The notes under the pieces are model-generated. The model was given only the letters and a program-made list of their open reading frames with translations. It did not search any database and had not been told where the DNA came from. From contig NZ_QRCC01000010.1 in the NCBI RefSeq assembly GCF_009833125.1, forward strand, positions 310,001 through 374,000: a DNA stretch of 64,000 nucleotides, given 5' to 3'. This DNA comes from Nitrosomonas sp. HPC101. GTDB taxonomy: Bacteria; Pseudomonadota; Gammaproteobacteria; Burkholderiales; Nitrosomonadaceae. Each line of letters starts with the position of its first letter. Positions within the stretch are counted from its first letter, which is position 1. A program made the position numbers and the translations under genes. Below are positions 1 to 10,229 of the stretch, one piece after another.

Positions 1-213
1 AATGGCGTCATGACAGCGGGAAAGCGTGTTATCGGGATCATCGAAGGGGATAGTAAGCCAGATCTCTTCATCCCGGCGCTGGTCGAACTTTACCAACAGG
101 GAAAATTTCCTTTTGATAAACTGGTTAAATTTTATTCTTTTGATCAGATTAACCAGGCTGCTGAAGACAGTGAGAAAGGTGTTACGATTAAACCGATCGT
201 CCGCTTGCAATAA
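1..213 (+). CDS. Zinc-type alcohol dehydrogenase, C-terminal part (partial)
   Basis: The reading frame is open from the first base of the window and ends at a TAA at 211-213, so only about 70 C-terminal residues are present. The tail ([12 protein letters not shown], then [20 protein letters not shown] and a final KPIVRL) is the pattern seen at the end of medium-chain Zn-dependent alcohol dehydrogenases of the aryl/benzyl-alcohol type. There the segment completes the NAD-binding fold and returns to the catalytic domain. The Zn and nucleotide motifs lie outside the window, so substrate cannot be judged. An ATG at 10 is internal and not a start. Confidence 0.7.
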   Translation, partial: NGVMTAGKRVIGIIEGDSKPDLFIPALVELYQQGKFPFDKLVKFYSFDQINQAAEDSEKGVTIKPIVRLQ

Positions 214-977
214 TAGATTTATACTGCATTTTGTACTTCGATATCTGCACGGAACTCTACAATAGAGAGTAAAACTCTGCTCTTTTACCTAGTTTCTGAC
301 CATTTATCAATGGCCGGTGTGTAACGGGAAGGGACTGGATTGTTTTAGAGTGTGTCAACTCGTGCGACGTGATATGACTGTCAATATCGCGTTCCAACTT
401 GATTTTGCTGCCCTGTTCTGCTTTGATGGATTTTTCTTTTCATTATTGTGTTTGATCAATGTGAGGGATTGTCTCAGCCGGAATATCTGCAGTATTTCCT
501 GGAGGATTATCAATGGTTCAATAGCTGCCTTGTGAGGGAATGCATGAGGGTTCATATGCGCCAGTCAACAATTTGTTACATTGATTATTGGCCTTGAATC
601 AGAAAAATAGCATACTTATGCTCAATTTCAAACAGTACAAAGGAATTGTAGTATTGTCGCCTCGATTTCATTGTCTGAAATTTTAAAATTAAACTACCTT
701 CTACTGAAGTAGAGGGGTTAGTGTGCCATGGATGCAGATGACTAAAATAATTTTTTGCACCGAATTTAATGCATATGAATCAAAACATTATCTAAAAGGT
801 GTTTTTTATCAAACGCATTGAAATAAACGACTTTATCTGTTCGTATAAGAGTGCTGACGCGTTCGTTTATGTTGATGTGATAAACCAGAACACTGGTATG
901 TTTTTGAAGGAAAGATTTTGTAACTTATTGGAAACATTAGTGTAATATAAATTACTGTTTTTATGAGTTGCAATCCT
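214..977. other. Long gene-poor gap upstream of rimP
   Basis: About 760 bases, richer in A and T than the flanks, with no convincing gene. Short open frames exist on both strands but lack ribosome sites and family character. A frame at about 445-597 reads plausibly (SQPEYLQYFLEDYQWFN) but has no start or recognised relative, and may be a gene remnant or chance. The gap most likely separates the dehydrogenase unit from the rimP operon. Confidence 0.4.
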
Positions 978-986
978 TGTTATAAT
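978..986 (+). promoter_or_regulatory. Candidate extended -10 promoter of the rimP operon
   Basis: TGTTATAAT matches an extended sigma-70 -10 element (TG, one base, TATAAT). The -35 region at the right distance (about 958-963, TTTTTA) is weak, as is usual for extended -10 promoters. It would start transcription near 993, just ahead of the leader hairpin at 1007-1028 and rimP at 1044. Confidence 0.5.
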
Positions 987-1006
987 GCAAAACATGATTT
1001 TGAAGG

Positions 1007-1028
1007 TGGGCTGGCTAGCCCATTTTTT
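1007..1028 (+). terminator. rimP leader hairpin (attenuator-like terminator)
   Basis: TGGGCT (1007-1012) and AGCCCA (1017-1022) form a 6-bp stem with a 4-nt loop, followed directly by six T. It ends 15 nt before the rimP start and lies within the leader. A conserved terminator-like rimP leader is known in proteobacteria, and the position fits. A likely role is partial termination of the operon that encodes NusA, IF2 and RbfA, giving feedback through NusA. The feedback role is inferred. Confidence 0.65.
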
Positions 1029-1043
1029 ATTTGTGGTGAGGCT

Positions 1044-1475
1044 ATGTCATTGTTTGAGCTGCTCGAACCGACGATTATGGGCATGGGATACGAGCTGGTC
1101 GATATCGAGCAGTCGGCTCCTGGAAGGTTGTTGCGGGTGTTTGTCGATAAAAAAGAAGGGTCGATAACGCTCGACGATTGTGTTGCCATCAGTAATCATT
1201 TGAGCCAGTTGCTGGCAGTCGAGAATATTGATTATAACCGGCTTGAGGTTTCATCACCGGGCTTGGATAGATCTTTGAAGAAGAGGGCTGATTTTATTCG
1301 TTTTGCGGGGGAATCTATCAGAATAAGGTTGCGAATTGCTTTACAAGGGCAAAGAAATTTTGTGGGGACACTGACTGAAGTGGGTAATGATACCCTGACG
1401 TTGGATATTGACGGGAAGTCGTTACAGTTTGAATTGGAAAATCTGGAAAAGGCTCGACTGATTCCAAAACTGTAA
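1044..1475 (+). CDS. rimP: Ribosome maturation factor RimP
   Basis: A 143-residue protein, normal for RimP, which binds the 30S subunit during assembly. The N-terminal half has the family pattern ([28 protein letters not shown]) and the mid part has [13 protein letters not shown], the RimP signature. The C-terminal SH3-like part ends [15 protein letters not shown]. The open frame extends upstream to 963, but those 27 residues would translate the leader hairpin. The ATG at 1044 has a GTGAGG site just ahead and is taken as the start. It is the first gene of the rimP-nusA-infB-rbfA-truB operon, with nusA 52 nt downstream. Confidence 0.93.
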   Translation: MSLFELLEPTIMGMGYELVDIEQSAPGRLLRVFVDKKEGSITLDDCVAISNHLSQLLAVENIDYNRLEVSSPGLDRSLKKRADFIRFAGESIRIRLRIALQGQRNFVGTLTEVGNDTLTLDIDGKSLQFELENLEKARLIPKL

Positions 1476-1527
1476 TTCGGGTAAATCTGTCGATGGATTT
1501 AAGGTTGAAAAATAGAGCTGGAGGAAT

Positions 1528-3000
1528 ATGAGCCGCGAGATTTTACTGTTGGTCAATGCTTTGGCGCATGAGAAGAACGTAGATAAAAACATCGTTTTTA
1601 CTGCGCTCGAAATGGCTCTGGCTTCTGCCGCCAAGAAGCATGCCCGGGACGATATTGATGTGTATGTTTCTATCGACCGGGATACGGGTGGATTTCAATG
1701 TTTTCGCAGATGGTTGATTGTTGCCGATGATGTGGTGGAACATCCTGAACGGCAAATTGCACTGGTTGAGGCTGTCAAGCGGAATCCACAATCCGTTCCG
1801 GGTGAGTATATAGAAGAGCTGATGGAGGGTGTTACATTTGACCGAATCGGGGCACAGGCTGCCAAGCAGGTTATTTTTCAGAAAATAAGGGATGCCGAGC
1901 GCGAACAGAATTTGAATGATTTTCTTGAGCGCGGAGAATATCTGGTAAGTGGCGTGATCAAGCGTATGGATCGCGGGAATGCAATTATTGAATTTGGCAA
2001 GATCGAGGCAGTGTTGCCGCGTGATCAGATGATTGCACACGAGAATCTGAGAATGGGAGATCGGGTTCGCGCTTATCTGCTCAAAATTGAGCGTGCTGTC
2101 AGAGGGCCGCAACTGGTGTTATCCAGGACTTCAGCAGATTTTTTGATCAAATTATTCGAGCTTGAGGTGCCAGAGATAGAGGAAGGTATTTTGGAGATCA
2201 GAGCGGCAGCCAGGGATCCGGGTTCCAGAGCAAAAATTGCAGTCAGATCGAATGATGCGCGTGTTGATCCGATTGGTACCTGTGTTGGTATGCGAGGCTC
2301 AAGAGTACAGGCAGTTACCAGTGAGCTGGCAGGTGAGCGGGTGGATATTATTCAGTGGTCAGACGATCAGGCTACGTTTGTTGTGAACGCGCTGGCACCT
2401 GCTGTGATCAGCAGTATAGTGATGGATGAAGACAAGCATAGTATGGATGTGGTGGTAGATGAGGAAAATTTGGCCCAGGCGATCGGGCGAGGCGGGCAGA
2501 ATGTCCGGCTGGCATCGGAACTGACAGGCTGGCAACTCAATATCATGACAGTGGAGGAATCTCATGAAAAAAGTGCGGAGGAAGCCGCTTCCATTTGTGA
2601 ATTGTTCATGGAAAAGCTTGATGTGGATGAAGATGTCGGGCGTATTCTGGTAGATGAGGGTTTTTCCACACTGGAAGAAGTTGCGTATATTCCGATTGAA
2701 GAAATGCTGGAAATTCAGGAATTTGATCGTGAGACAATTGATGAGCTGCGTAATCGTGCCCGTAATGTGTTGTTGACGGATGCAATTGTGACTGAGGAAA
2801 AAATTGGGCACGCATCTGAAGCATTGCTTGCATTGGAAGGAATGGATATTGGTCTCGTGCGTGAATTGGCTGCAAAAGGAATCAGCACTCAGGAAGAGCT
2901 TGCTGATCTGGCGGCGGATGATCTGGTCGAGTTGACAGGAGTAGATCTTGATCGGGCCAGTAAAATTATTATCAAGGCGCGCGAACCCTGGTTTAATTGA
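1528..3000 (+). CDS. nusA: Transcription termination/antitermination protein NusA
   Basis: A 490-residue NusA that binds RNA polymerase and nascent RNA and controls pausing, termination and antitermination. Order of parts: N-terminal polymerase-binding domain (1 to about 125), S1 domain (about 135-200, [16 protein letters not shown]), two KH domains (about 230-345, with [18 protein letters not shown]), and two acidic C-terminal helix-hairpin repeats (about 365-490). The start [19 protein letters not shown] is typical, and GGAGG precedes it. It follows rimP and precedes infB as in most proteobacteria. NusA is known to regulate its own operon in E. coli; the leader hairpin upstream of rimP is a plausible target. 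Confidence 0.97.
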   Translation: MSREILLLVNALAHEKNVDKNIVFTALEMALASAAKKHARDDIDVYVSIDRDTGGFQCFRRWLIVADDVVEHPERQIALVEAVKRNPQSVPGEYIEELMEGVTFDRIGAQAAKQVIFQKIRDAEREQNLNDFLERGEYLVSGVIKRMDRGNAIIEFGKIEAVLPRDQMIAHENLRMGDRVRAYLLKIERAVRGPQLVLSRTSADFLIKLFELEVPEIEEGILEIRAAARDPGSRAKIAVRSNDARVDPIGTCVGMRGSRVQAVTSELAGERVDIIQWSDDQATFVVNALAPAVISSIVMDEDKHSMDVVVDEENLAQAIGRGGQNVRLASELTGWQLNIMTVEESHEKSAEEAASICELFMEKLDVDEDVGRILVDEGFSTLEEVAYIPIEEMLEIQEFDRETIDELRNRARNVLLTDAIVTEEKIGHASEALLALEGMDIGLVRELAAKGISTQEELADLAADDLVELTGVDLDRASKIIIKAREPWFN

Positions 3001-3115
3001 GTTTCGATATAAAGCAGACGAATCCCGTATTTTTTCGGAGCGGGATATGAGTTTGCTAAGGAAACTTTGATTGTGTTTTTATGATTTTCGTTGGATTTGG
3101 GGTAAAGGGTTGCTG

Positions 3116-5758
3116 ATGACTCAAATGACTGTAGAGCAATTTGCACATGATCTGGGTATGCTGCCCGATCTGTTGCTGGAACAACTCCAGGCTGCTGGGG
3201 TTGCTAAGCGTTCCGCAACAGATTTTGTGACAGAGCAGGATAAGACGCAGCTTCTTGATTATCTGCGTAAATCACATGGTGGTAATGGATCGAGAACCAG
3301 GATTACTTTGGCGCGTAGACAAACCACAGAGATAAAACAATCAGATAGCGCAGGTAGACCCAGGACTATTGAGGTCAAGGTCAGAAAAAAGCGGATTCTC
3401 GCGCGCCAGGATGAACAGCCGGATACGGTTGATAAAAAAGCGAGTGAAGCATCTGTCTCTCTGAAAACAGCGGAAGCTTCGGAAGCTGTCGCAGTAAAAT
3501 CCGTACTCGATGCTGAGCAGATTACTTTGCGTGCTGAAGAAGCCAGAAAGAGATCGGAATTGATTGCGCGTCAGACGGCGGAATTGAAAGAAAAACAGGA
3601 AAAACGGAGGCAGCAGGTAGCAGCGCAGACTGAGGCGAAGCAGGATTCTGTTCCGGCTGTACAGGAACCTGTGTCAGCGGTGGCTGTGCCGGAGTCTGTA
3701 CCACCGAAATCTGTTGAAGCAACTGTTGCAGCTCCCGTTGCAGCGACTCAAACGGTTCCAGCGGCCAAGGAACGTGCTTTGCAGAAGCCGGTGATCAAGC
3801 CGGAGGAAAAAGGCGAGAAGAAAAAGAAACAAACCAGACAACAGGAAGCTTGGAAGGATGAGCCCGTTAAGCGTCGCGAATCAAAAGCACGCGGAGATAT
3901 ATCTGGTGGGCAGGAATGGCGCATGCGCAAGGATAAACATGGCAGAAACAGATCGGATGAGCAGCAATCCCAGCACGCTTTTTCGGCACCAACCGAGCCG
4001 GTTGTGCATGAGGTATTGATTCCTGAAACTATTTCAGTTGCCACGCTGGCACAAAGAATGGCGGTCAAGGCAGCTGAGGTTATCAAGGTGCTGATGAAAA
4101 TGGGCAGTATGGTGACGATCAATCAGATGCTGGATCAGGAAACAGCTATGATTGTTGTTGAGGAGATGGGGCATATTGCCAAGATTGCCGCACCGGATAG
4201 TCCGGAAGCTTTTTTGGAAGAAATGGATTCATCCTCTTCTGATGAAGCCAGGATGGAACCGCGTGCTCCGGTTGTGACGGTGATGGGGCATGTTGATCAT
4301 GGTAAAACCTCACTGCTGGACTATATTCGCAGAACGCGTGTCGCGGGGGGAGAGGCCGGCGGTATTACGCAACATATTGGGGCTTATCATGTAAAAACCA
4401 CGCGTGGCGTGGTTACTTTTCTGGATACGCCTGGGCACGAAGCGTTTACAGCGATGCGTGCTCGCGGTGCCCAAATTACTGACATAGTTATTCTGGTGGT
4501 GGCGGCGGATGATGGCGTAATGCCGCAGACGATTGAGGCGGTGCATCATGCCAAGGCTGCGAATATCCCCATTGTTGTGGCAGTTAATAAAATGGATAAG
4601 CCGGAAGCTGATTTTGAGCGTATCAAACAGGAGCTCGTCAGTCATGGCGTCGTACCTGAAGATTGGGGCGGAGATGCCATGTTTATTGGTGTTTCTGCAA
4701 AAAGCGGCCAGGGAATTGATGAGTTGCTGGAAGCCGTTTTATTGCAGGCGGAAGTCTTGGAGTTGAAGGCTGTGCAGGATGCGCCGGCGAAGGGTGTCAT
4801 AATTGAATCCCGCTTGGATAAGGGTCGCGGTCCAGTTGCAACCGTTCTGGTGCAATCCGGAACCTTGAGACGGGGTGATGTTATTCTGACCGGCGCTGTA
4901 TTCGGCAAAATTAGGGCGATGCTGGATGAGCGAGGTAAGTCCGTTAATGAGGCAGGTACTTCAATTCCTGTTGAGATTCAGGGATTATCTGAGGTTGCTG
5001 CAGCGGGTGAGGTGTTCATCGCGCTGGATGATGAACGCAAGGCCAGGGAAATTGCTCTTTTTCGTCAAGGTAAGTTTCGTGATGTTCGGCTGGACAAGCT
5101 GCATGTGGCAAAAATGGAAGATGTGTTTGGTCATCAGGAAGATATCAGTACACTCAACCTAATCATCAAGGCCGATGTGCAGGGATCATGCGAAGCACTG
5201 GCTTATGCATTGAAAAAACTGGAAACCGATGAGGTGAAAATCAATATTGTGCATAACGGAGTCGGGGCAATTATCGAATCTGATGTTAATCTGGCTCTTG
5301 CATCCAAGGCTGTTGTCATAGGATTCAATTGCCGTGCCGATCTGGGCGCGCGTAAGCTGATTGCTTCGACCGGGGTGGATGTGCGTTACTACAACATCAT
5401 CTATGAAGCAGTTGATGAGGTTAAAAAAGCCTTGTCGGGGATGATGACGCCAGATCGCAAGGAAAAAGTGCTGGGCCTGGTCGATATTCGCGAAATTTAC
5501 CGGATATCCAAGGTGGGAGTTGTGGCAGGCTGTTACGTACTGGAAGGGTTGGTTCGACGTGATGCACCTGTAAGGGTGCTGCGTGACGGTGTTGTTATCC
5601 ATAGTGGCAGTCTGGATTCCCTGAAACGGTTCAAGGACGATGTCAAGGAAGTTAAGGCTGGTTTCGAATGTGGGCTGTCATTGAAGAACTTTAATGACAT
5701 CCAGCAAGGTGACCAGATTGAAGTGTATGAGATCGTTGAAACTGCTCGTGTATTGTGA
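3116..5758 (+). CDS. infB: Translation initiation factor IF-2
   Basis: An 880-residue IF-2, the GTPase that brings initiator tRNA to the 30S subunit and drives subunit joining. An IF2 N-terminal helical module ([20 protein letters not shown]) is followed by a long charged, low-complexity linker rich in K, E, A and Q (about 50-300). A second IF2N module comes at about 310-360, then the G domain with GHVDHGKT (about 389-396), DTPGHE and NKMD, and then the C-terminal barrels. The frame is open from 3071, but the ATG at 3116 gives the usual N-terminus and has AAAGGG upstream. It lies between nusA (115-nt gap) and rbfA. Confidence 0.96.
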   Translation: MTQMTVEQFAHDLGMLPDLLLEQLQAAGVAKRSATDFVTEQDKTQLLDYLRKSHGGNGSRTRITLARRQTTEIKQSDSAGRPRTIEVKVRKKRILARQDEQPDTVDKKASEASVSLKTAEASEAVAVKSVLDAEQITLRAEEARKRSELIARQTAELKEKQEKRRQQVAAQTEAKQDSVPAVQEPVSAVAVPESVPPKSVEATVAAPVAATQTVPAAKERALQKPVIKPEEKGEKKKKQTRQQEAWKDEPVKRRESKARGDISGGQEWRMRKDKHGRNRSDEQQSQHAFSAPTEPVVHEVLIPETISVATLAQRMAVKAAEVIKVLMKMGSMVTINQMLDQETAMIVVEEMGHIAKIAAPDSPEAFLEEMDSSSSDEARMEPRAPVVTVMGHVDHGKTSLLDYIRRTRVAGGEAGGITQHIGAYHVKTTRGVVTFLDTPGHEAFTAMRARGAQITDIVILVVAADDGVMPQTIEAVHHAKAANIPIVVAVNKMDKPEADFERIKQELVSHGVVPEDWGGDAMFIGVSAKSGQGIDELLEAVLLQAEVLELKAVQDAPAKGVIIESRLDKGRGPVATVLVQSGTLRRGDVILTGAVFGKIRAMLDERGKSVNEAGTSIPVEIQGLSEVAAAGEVFIALDDERKAREIALFRQGKFRDVRLDKLHVAKMEDVFGHQEDISTLNLIIKADVQGSCEALAYALKKLETDEVKINIVHNGVGAIIESDVNLALASKAVVIGFNCRADLGARKLIASTGVDVRYYNIIYEAVDEVKKALSGMMTPDRKEKVLGLVDIREIYRISKVGVVAGCYVLEGLVRRDAPVRVLRDGVVIHSGSLDSLKRFKDDVKEVKAGFECGLSLKNFNDIQQGDQIEVYEIVETARVL

Positions 5759-5811
5759 GGTTATGGTGCCGGGTGTAATGAACGACTCATCTGATTGAAA
5801 AGGAGGTGGTC

Positions 5812-6165
5812 GTGTCCAAGGATTTTTCTCGTACCTTGCGGGTGGCTGACCAGGTTCAGCGTGAATTGGCCTTGCTGCTTCAGAATGAAGTGATGGATCC
5901 GCGGATTGGGATGATAACGTTAACCGGGGTAGAGGTGACACGGGATTATGCTTATGCCAAGGTTTTTTATACCACACTGGGTGGCGACGAAAGTACCCAG
6001 CTTGTAGAGGAAGGGTTGACACGGGCTGCGGGGTTTTTACGCAGTCAGCTAGCGGGTAAAATCAGGTTGAGAATTATTCCGCAACTACAGTTTGTTTATG
6101 ACGAATCCGTCGAGCACGGCATGAAACTTTCCCGATTGATTGATGAGGCTGTAGGTAAAACCTGA
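5812..6165 (+). CDS. rbfA: Ribosome-binding factor A
   Basis: A 117-residue KH-fold protein that binds the 30S subunit and helps mature the 16S 5' end. Family features are RTLRVADQVQRELALLLQNE near the start, then DPRIGMITLTGVEVTRDYAYAKVF, and a C-terminal RIIPQLQFVYDES. The start is the GTG at 5812, six bases after a perfect AGGAGG (5801-5806). The other in-frame GTG at 5806 overlaps that site and is rejected. It is 53 nt after infB. Confidence 0.95.
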   Translation: MSKDFSRTLRVADQVQRELALLLQNEVMDPRIGMITLTGVEVTRDYAYAKVFYTTLGGDESTQLVEEGLTRAAGFLRSQLAGKIRLRIIPQLQFVYDESVEHGMKLSRLIDEAVGKT

Positions 6166-6389
6166 TCCTGATTGTTAATATTGGCAAGTTTGGTATTTCA
6201 TGCAACCTGGCAATATAGTCTGAATGACATTTATCTGGTTTTTAATAAAAGGGATCGTATCCAGTTCACGTAATCAAGCATTGAGCTTCTATGGAAAATG
6301 TGAATGGGTGGCTGCAGATAGTTTTGCAAAGACTCCCTGGCTGAATTTTTTGGCCAAACTCAATATGGGCAGGATCTGTTCAATTCCAA

Positions 6390-7310
6390 TTGGTTAACTG
6401 TAGCGGAGTTTTATTACTCAATAAGCCTGTTGGCATTTCATCTAATCGGGCGCTTCAGGTCAGCAAGCGTTTATTGTCAATAGCAAAAGCAGGCCATACC
6501 GGTACACTGGATCCGATGGCACAGGGCTTGTTACCGATTTGCCTTGGCGAAGCCACCAAATTTTCTTCGGTAGTGCTGAGTGTGGATAAAACCTATATCG
6601 CCTCTCTCAGGCTGGGTTACATCAGTAATACAGGTGATGCTGAAGGTGAGATCAGCCGTGTGGCTAAACCGGATGCATATCCGCCTGATCCGCAGCAAGT
6701 AATCGCAATTCTGCAGACATTTCTCGGCCGGTCGAATCAGATTCCGCCCATGTTCAGTGCGTTGAAGTTGCATGGCAAACCACTTTATCGATATGCGCGA
6801 GAGGGAGTTACAATTGCGCGCAAGGCGCGTGAAATTATAATTTACAATATATCGCTCAACGCTTTATCAGATTTTGAGATGGTGGTTGACGTGCGTTGTA
6901 GTTCGGGCACCTATATTCGTACACTGGCAGAAGATATTGGAAAGGCGCTGGGTTATGGTGGAGCTTACCTTACGGCGCTCTCGCGTACGGGTGTCGGTCA
7001 TTTTGACTTATCGCAAGCTTGCAGTCTGGATCAGCTTGAATCCAGGCAACCTCCTGACCGTCTGAATTTGCTGTATCCAATCGACAGCCTTTTAAGCAGC
7101 ATTCCTTCTATGGTATTTGATGACAAGGAGGTAGTGCGCTTGCAGCAAGGGCAGAAAATCAGAAAAAGCAGATCGCAATCCTTGTTTTTGACCGATAGCC
7201 GATTAAGACTATACGATAGTGAAAATATTTTTATAGGACTTGGGGAATGGGCTGATTCCGAGACCATCGTACCGAAAAGAATGATTGTGCCGACGAGTTT
7301 CTATAGATAA
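6390..7310 (+). CDS. truB: tRNA pseudouridine(55) synthase TruB
   Basis: A 306-residue pseudouridine synthase that modifies U55 in the tRNA T-loop. The catalytic motif GHTGTLDP places the nucleophile at about D41. The substrate-binding segments IPPMFSALKLHGKPLYRYAREG and SSGTYIRTLAEDIG, and a C-terminal PUA-like part, are present. The start is doubtful: no ATG is in frame, an in-frame stop lies at 6342, and the best candidate is TTG at 6390 with only a distant GGCAGGA ahead. The usual basic N-terminal residues are missing. A 224-nt gap after rbfA, unusual for this operon, adds to the doubt. Confidence 0.9.
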   Translation: MVNCSGVLLLNKPVGISSNRALQVSKRLLSIAKAGHTGTLDPMAQGLLPICLGEATKFSSVVLSVDKTYIASLRLGYISNTGDAEGEISRVAKPDAYPPDPQQVIAILQTFLGRSNQIPPMFSALKLHGKPLYRYAREGVTIARKAREIIIYNISLNALSDFEMVVDVRCSSGTYIRTLAEDIGKALGYGGAYLTALSRTGVGHFDLSQACSLDQLESRQPPDRLNLLYPIDSLLSSIPSMVFDDKEVVRLQQGQKIRKSRSQSLFLTDSRLRLYDSENIFIGLGEWADSETIVPKRMIVPTSFYR

Positions 7311-7328
7311 ATCAATTGATTAGATGGG

Positions 7329-7405
7329 TTGACAGGAATATTTTGGTAATTTTTATATATGCTGGAACCGGCAATTCCACTAAGAAATCAGCAATACGCT
7401 ATAAT
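7329..7405 (+). promoter_or_regulatory. Candidate promoters of the ccm operon
   Basis: TTGACA at 7329-7334 is followed after 17 nt by TTTATA (7352-7357), a good sigma-70 match. A second TATAAT lies at 7400-7405 without a clear -35. Both point toward ccmA, whose ATG is at 7444. Since no other promoter-like gap is seen before ccmC, either or both may drive the operon. Confidence 0.55.
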
Positions 7406-7443
7406 CTCCAGCTTTTGTAATTACAGCTTGACCACTGATTCAG

Positions 7444-8058
7444 ATGCTGACAGCCAGGAACTTGGAATGTATACGAGGGGAGCATTCACTTTTTAGTGAC
7501 ATTTCCTTTTCAGTTAATTCCGGTGAACTGATGTTTGTTGGGGGGGCCAACGGTAGTGGCAAAACCAGTTTGCTGAGATTGTTGTGCGGGTTATCGTCAC
7601 CTGATGGTGGCGAGATACTCTGGGATGGAATGGATATCCGGGAGTTGGGCGGGGATTATCGTGGCGTGCTGACCTACCTGGGGCATTTGGGCGGTATCAA
7701 GGATGATCTGACTGCTATCGAGAATCTGCGGATATCCTGTGCACTGGCTAATTGTGAGATTGATGAAGATCAGGCAGCAGATGCATTGGGGCAGATTGGG
7801 TTAGCAGGACGTGAAATGTTGCCTGCAAAAGTGCTGTCGCAAGGGCAGCGCAGACGGGTGGCCCTGGCACGGCTGCTGGTGGTACAAACCAAATTGTGGA
7901 TATTGGATGAACCTTTGACCGCTTTGGATATTGCAGCGGTGGGGCTGATCAAGGAAATATTGGAACACAATCTGTCGAAGGGAGGGATGGTTATCATGAC
8001 TACTCATCAGGAAATCGTCATGACTGCTGCAGCTGTGCATCATTTGACTTTATCCTGA
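7444..8058 (+). CDS. ccmA: Cytochrome c biogenesis ATP-binding protein CcmA
   Basis: A 204-residue ABC ATPase of the System I haem-handling complex; with CcmB, C and D it releases haem-loaded CcmE. Walker A is GANGSGKT at about 34-41, the ABC signature is LSQGQRRRVALARLL, and Walker B with the D-loop is LWILDEPLTALD. The switch histidine is in TTHQ near the C-terminus. The length is normal for CcmA, shorter than transport ATPases. ccmB starts 7 nt downstream. Confidence 0.95.
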   Translation: MLTARNLECIRGEHSLFSDISFSVNSGELMFVGGANGSGKTSLLRLLCGLSSPDGGEILWDGMDIRELGGDYRGVLTYLGHLGGIKDDLTAIENLRISCALANCEIDEDQAADALGQIGLAGREMLPAKVLSQGQRRRVALARLLVVQTKLWILDEPLTALDIAAVGLIKEILEHNLSKGGMVIMTTHQEIVMTAAAVHHLTLS

Positions 8059-8064
8059 TTCGAT

Positions 8065-8724
8065 ATGATCTGGTGGATAGTTAAGCGGGATTTATTACTG
8101 GCAATGCGTCGGCGCTCCGATGTGCTGACGACGCTGTTTTTTTTCATAATAGTTGTCAGCCTGTTTCCATTGGGTGTAGGCCCCGAGCCCAACATACTGC
8201 GAGCAATGGCTTCGGGTGTGGTATGGGTGGCAGCCTTGCTGGCTTCGATGTTGTCACTTGGTCGTATGTTCTCCGGGGATTATGCGGATGGCACTTTGGA
8301 GCAAATGCTGCTTTCTCCTGCTTCCCTGGCTGCATTGGTTATGGGAAAAGCGATATCACACTGGCTGGTAACAGGAGTGCCTCTAGTGCTAATGGCGCCG
8401 GTACTGGGGATTCAATATGATTTGCCCGGAGAAGCACTGCTTGTGCTTACACTTTCGTTGCTGCTGGGAACGCCGGTGTTAAGTTTGATCGGTGCAATCG
8501 GTGCTGCATTAACACTGGGATTAAGAGGAGGAGGAGTGCTGGTATCGATACTGGTTTTGCCGCTCTACATCCCGGTATTGATTTTCGGTACAGGTGCGGT
8601 TGAGGCAAGTAGCGCTGGAATGGAGTTTGGCGCGCATTTTTCGATACTGGGAGCGTTTTTGCTGATTTCTATCGTTTTTTCACCTTGGGCAACAGCTGCC
8701 TCCCTCCGGATTTCCATGGGTTGA
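8065..8724 (+). CDS. ccmB: Haem exporter membrane protein CcmB
   Basis: A 219-residue integral membrane protein with about six hydrophobic segments, the membrane partner of CcmA. Family pattern: an N-terminal KRDLLLAMRRRSDVLTTLFFF, then GVVWVAALLASMLSLGRMF and DYADGTLEQMLLSP. The ATG at 8065 sits 7 nt after the ccmA stop, so the two are probably translated together. A 99-nt gap follows before ccmC. Confidence 0.94.
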   Translation: MIWWIVKRDLLLAMRRRSDVLTTLFFFIIVVSLFPLGVGPEPNILRAMASGVVWVAALLASMLSLGRMFSGDYADGTLEQMLLSPASLAALVMGKAISHWLVTGVPLVLMAPVLGIQYDLPGEALLVLTLSLLLGTPVLSLIGAIGAALTLGLRGGGVLVSILVLPLYIPVLIFGTGAVEASSAGMEFGAHFSILGAFLLISIVFSPWATAASLRISMG

Positions 8725-8823
8725 TAGAAAAAATGTCCGGAAATAATGGCAAGGTGACATTTGTTGGTATGGTAGTAGAGTGTAATTTTATCTACTGGAT
8801 CAATCAGAGAGAATATTCAGAAC

Positions 8824-9567
8824 ATGACAATCAATTGGTTTAAATATGCCTCTCCCGCGAGTTTTTACTTCTTGGCGGGTCGGATGATTCCCTATTTTTC
8901 AGCTTTGGCGATTATTTTTCTGGTCGTGGGTTTGTATATTGGTTTTTTTGAAGCCCCGACAGATTTTCAGCAGGGGGAGGCCTACCGGATTATCTTTATC
9001 CATGTTCCGGCTGCCTGGATGTCGATGTTTTTGTATGTGGTTATGGCATTCTGGGCTGGAATAGGACTGGCATTTAACACGCGGCTTTCATCCATGGTAG
9101 CGAGTGCCATTGCGCCGACAGGCGCCATGTTTGCTTTTCTTGCCCTGTGGACGGGAGCATGGTGGGGGAAGCCGATGTGGGGAACGTGGTGGGTTTGGGA
9201 TGCTCGTCTGACATCAGAGTTGATTCTGTTCTTTTTGTATATCGGTTTTATGTCGCTACAGGCTGCTATTGATGATCCAAAACGTGCGGACAAGGCTGGA
9301 GCGGTGATTGCTCTGGTGGGGGTGGTGAATGTTCCCATTATTTATTTTTCGGTGCAATGGTGGAATACGCTCCATCAGGGGGCTTCTGTCAGCCTGGTCC
9401 AATCTCCCAAAATGGCGACCGCCATGTTATCAGGTATGCTGATCATGACTCTGGCGGCATGGATGTATTCAATTGTAATAATTTTGATCCGTACTCGTCT
9501 GATCATTCTGGGGCGTGAGCGCCACACGGCATGGGTATCGGAGCTGAAGGAAGGAGCATTGGAATGA
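8824..9567 (+). CDS. ccmC: Haem chaperone membrane protein CcmC
   Basis: A 247-residue membrane protein with six predicted membrane segments and the periplasmic tryptophan-rich WWD motif (GTWWVWDARLTSELILFFLY). CcmC binds haem at this motif together with two periplasmic histidines and passes it to CcmE. The first conserved His is in FIHVPAAWMS, the second in WWNTLHQG. The start ATG has a weak purine-rich site (AGAACATG). ccmD overlaps its stop. Confidence 0.95.
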   Translation: MTINWFKYASPASFYFLAGRMIPYFSALAIIFLVVGLYIGFFEAPTDFQQGEAYRIIFIHVPAAWMSMFLYVVMAFWAGIGLAFNTRLSSMVASAIAPTGAMFAFLALWTGAWWGKPMWGTWWVWDARLTSELILFFLYIGFMSLQAAIDDPKRADKAGAVIALVGVVNVPIIYFSVQWWNTLHQGASVSLVQSPKMATAMLSGMLIMTLAAWMYSIVIILIRTRLIILGRERHTAWVSELKEGALE

Positions 9568-9746
9568 AGTGGGAGAGTGTATCTGATTTTTTCGCTATGG
9601 GTGGTTATGGTCTATATGTCTGGGGATCCTATCTTGTTGCGATGCTATGCGTAATTGGTGAGATTGTATTGCTTCGTGGCCGTAAACGAACTTTATACAA
9701 GCACCTTGGTCAGAAAAGAAGGTCAAATTTGCGAGGAGAAAAATGA
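9564..9746 (+). CDS. ccmD: Haem exporter small protein CcmD
   Basis: A 60-residue protein with one membrane segment ([22 protein letters not shown]) followed by a basic tail ([18 protein letters not shown]), the standard CcmD layout. CcmD stabilises the CcmABC-CcmE complex. The ATG overlaps the ccmC stop (ATGA), and the ccmE ATG overlaps the ccmD stop in the same way. The frame is open upstream to 9531, but coupling and the family N-terminus favour 9564. Confidence 0.92.
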   Translation: MKWESVSDFFAMGGYGLYVWGSYLVAMLCVIGEIVLLRGRKRTLYKHLGQKRRSNLRGEK

Positions 9747-10180
9747 AGCCACGTCATAAAAAAATGGCTGTTATTGCATTGAGTGTCGGTGCACTGGCAG
9801 TCTCTGTTGCATTGGTATTGAATGCATTCCAGAGTAATCTGGTTTTTTTCTTTAGTCCCAGCCAGGTGGTTGCAAAAGAGGCTCCCATTGGAAAAAGCTT
9901 TAGGGTGGGTGGATTGGTGGAAGAAGGTTCACTCAAGCGAGATGGAGATGGCACAATCATGAAGTTTGCCATAACAGATACTGCCGAAGTGATTCGGGTG
10001 GTCTATACAGGGATTCTCCCTGATCTGTTTAAAGAAGGAAAGGGTGTCGTGGCACAGGGAAGAATGGCGGATGATGGTGTTTTTTATGCTGATGAAGTGC
10101 TTGCCAAACACGATGAAAATTATATGCCGCCTGAAGCTGCTGCTGCACTGGAACAAGCTGCCAAAGCGCGCGAAATTTAA
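9743..10180 (+). CDS. ccmE: Periplasmic haem chaperone CcmE
   Basis: A 145-residue protein with an N-terminal membrane anchor (about 9-29) and a periplasmic OB-fold domain. The haem-binding motif is [12 protein letters not shown] near the C-terminus; the His forms the covalent bond to haem in known CcmE proteins. [18 protein letters not shown] is the typical start of the beta-barrel. GAGGAG sits just ahead of the ATG, which overlaps the ccmD stop. Confidence 0.96.
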   Translation: MKPRHKKMAVIALSVGALAVSVALVLNAFQSNLVFFFSPSQVVAKEAPIGKSFRVGGLVEEGSLKRDGDGTIMKFAITDTAEVIRVVYTGILPDLFKEGKGVVAQGRMADDGVFYADEVLAKHDENYMPPEAAAALEQAAKAREI

Positions 10181-10229
10181 GTTGTTTCGTCCCGTATTAG
10201 TAATTTAAAACAAGGAATAATTTTAAACC

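Noticed and set aside
317..597. Open frames in the gap before rimP, including one reading SQPEYLQYFLEDYQWFN
   Set aside because: No start codon with a ribosome site, no recognised family, and stops close by. Could be a remnant but chance is as likely.
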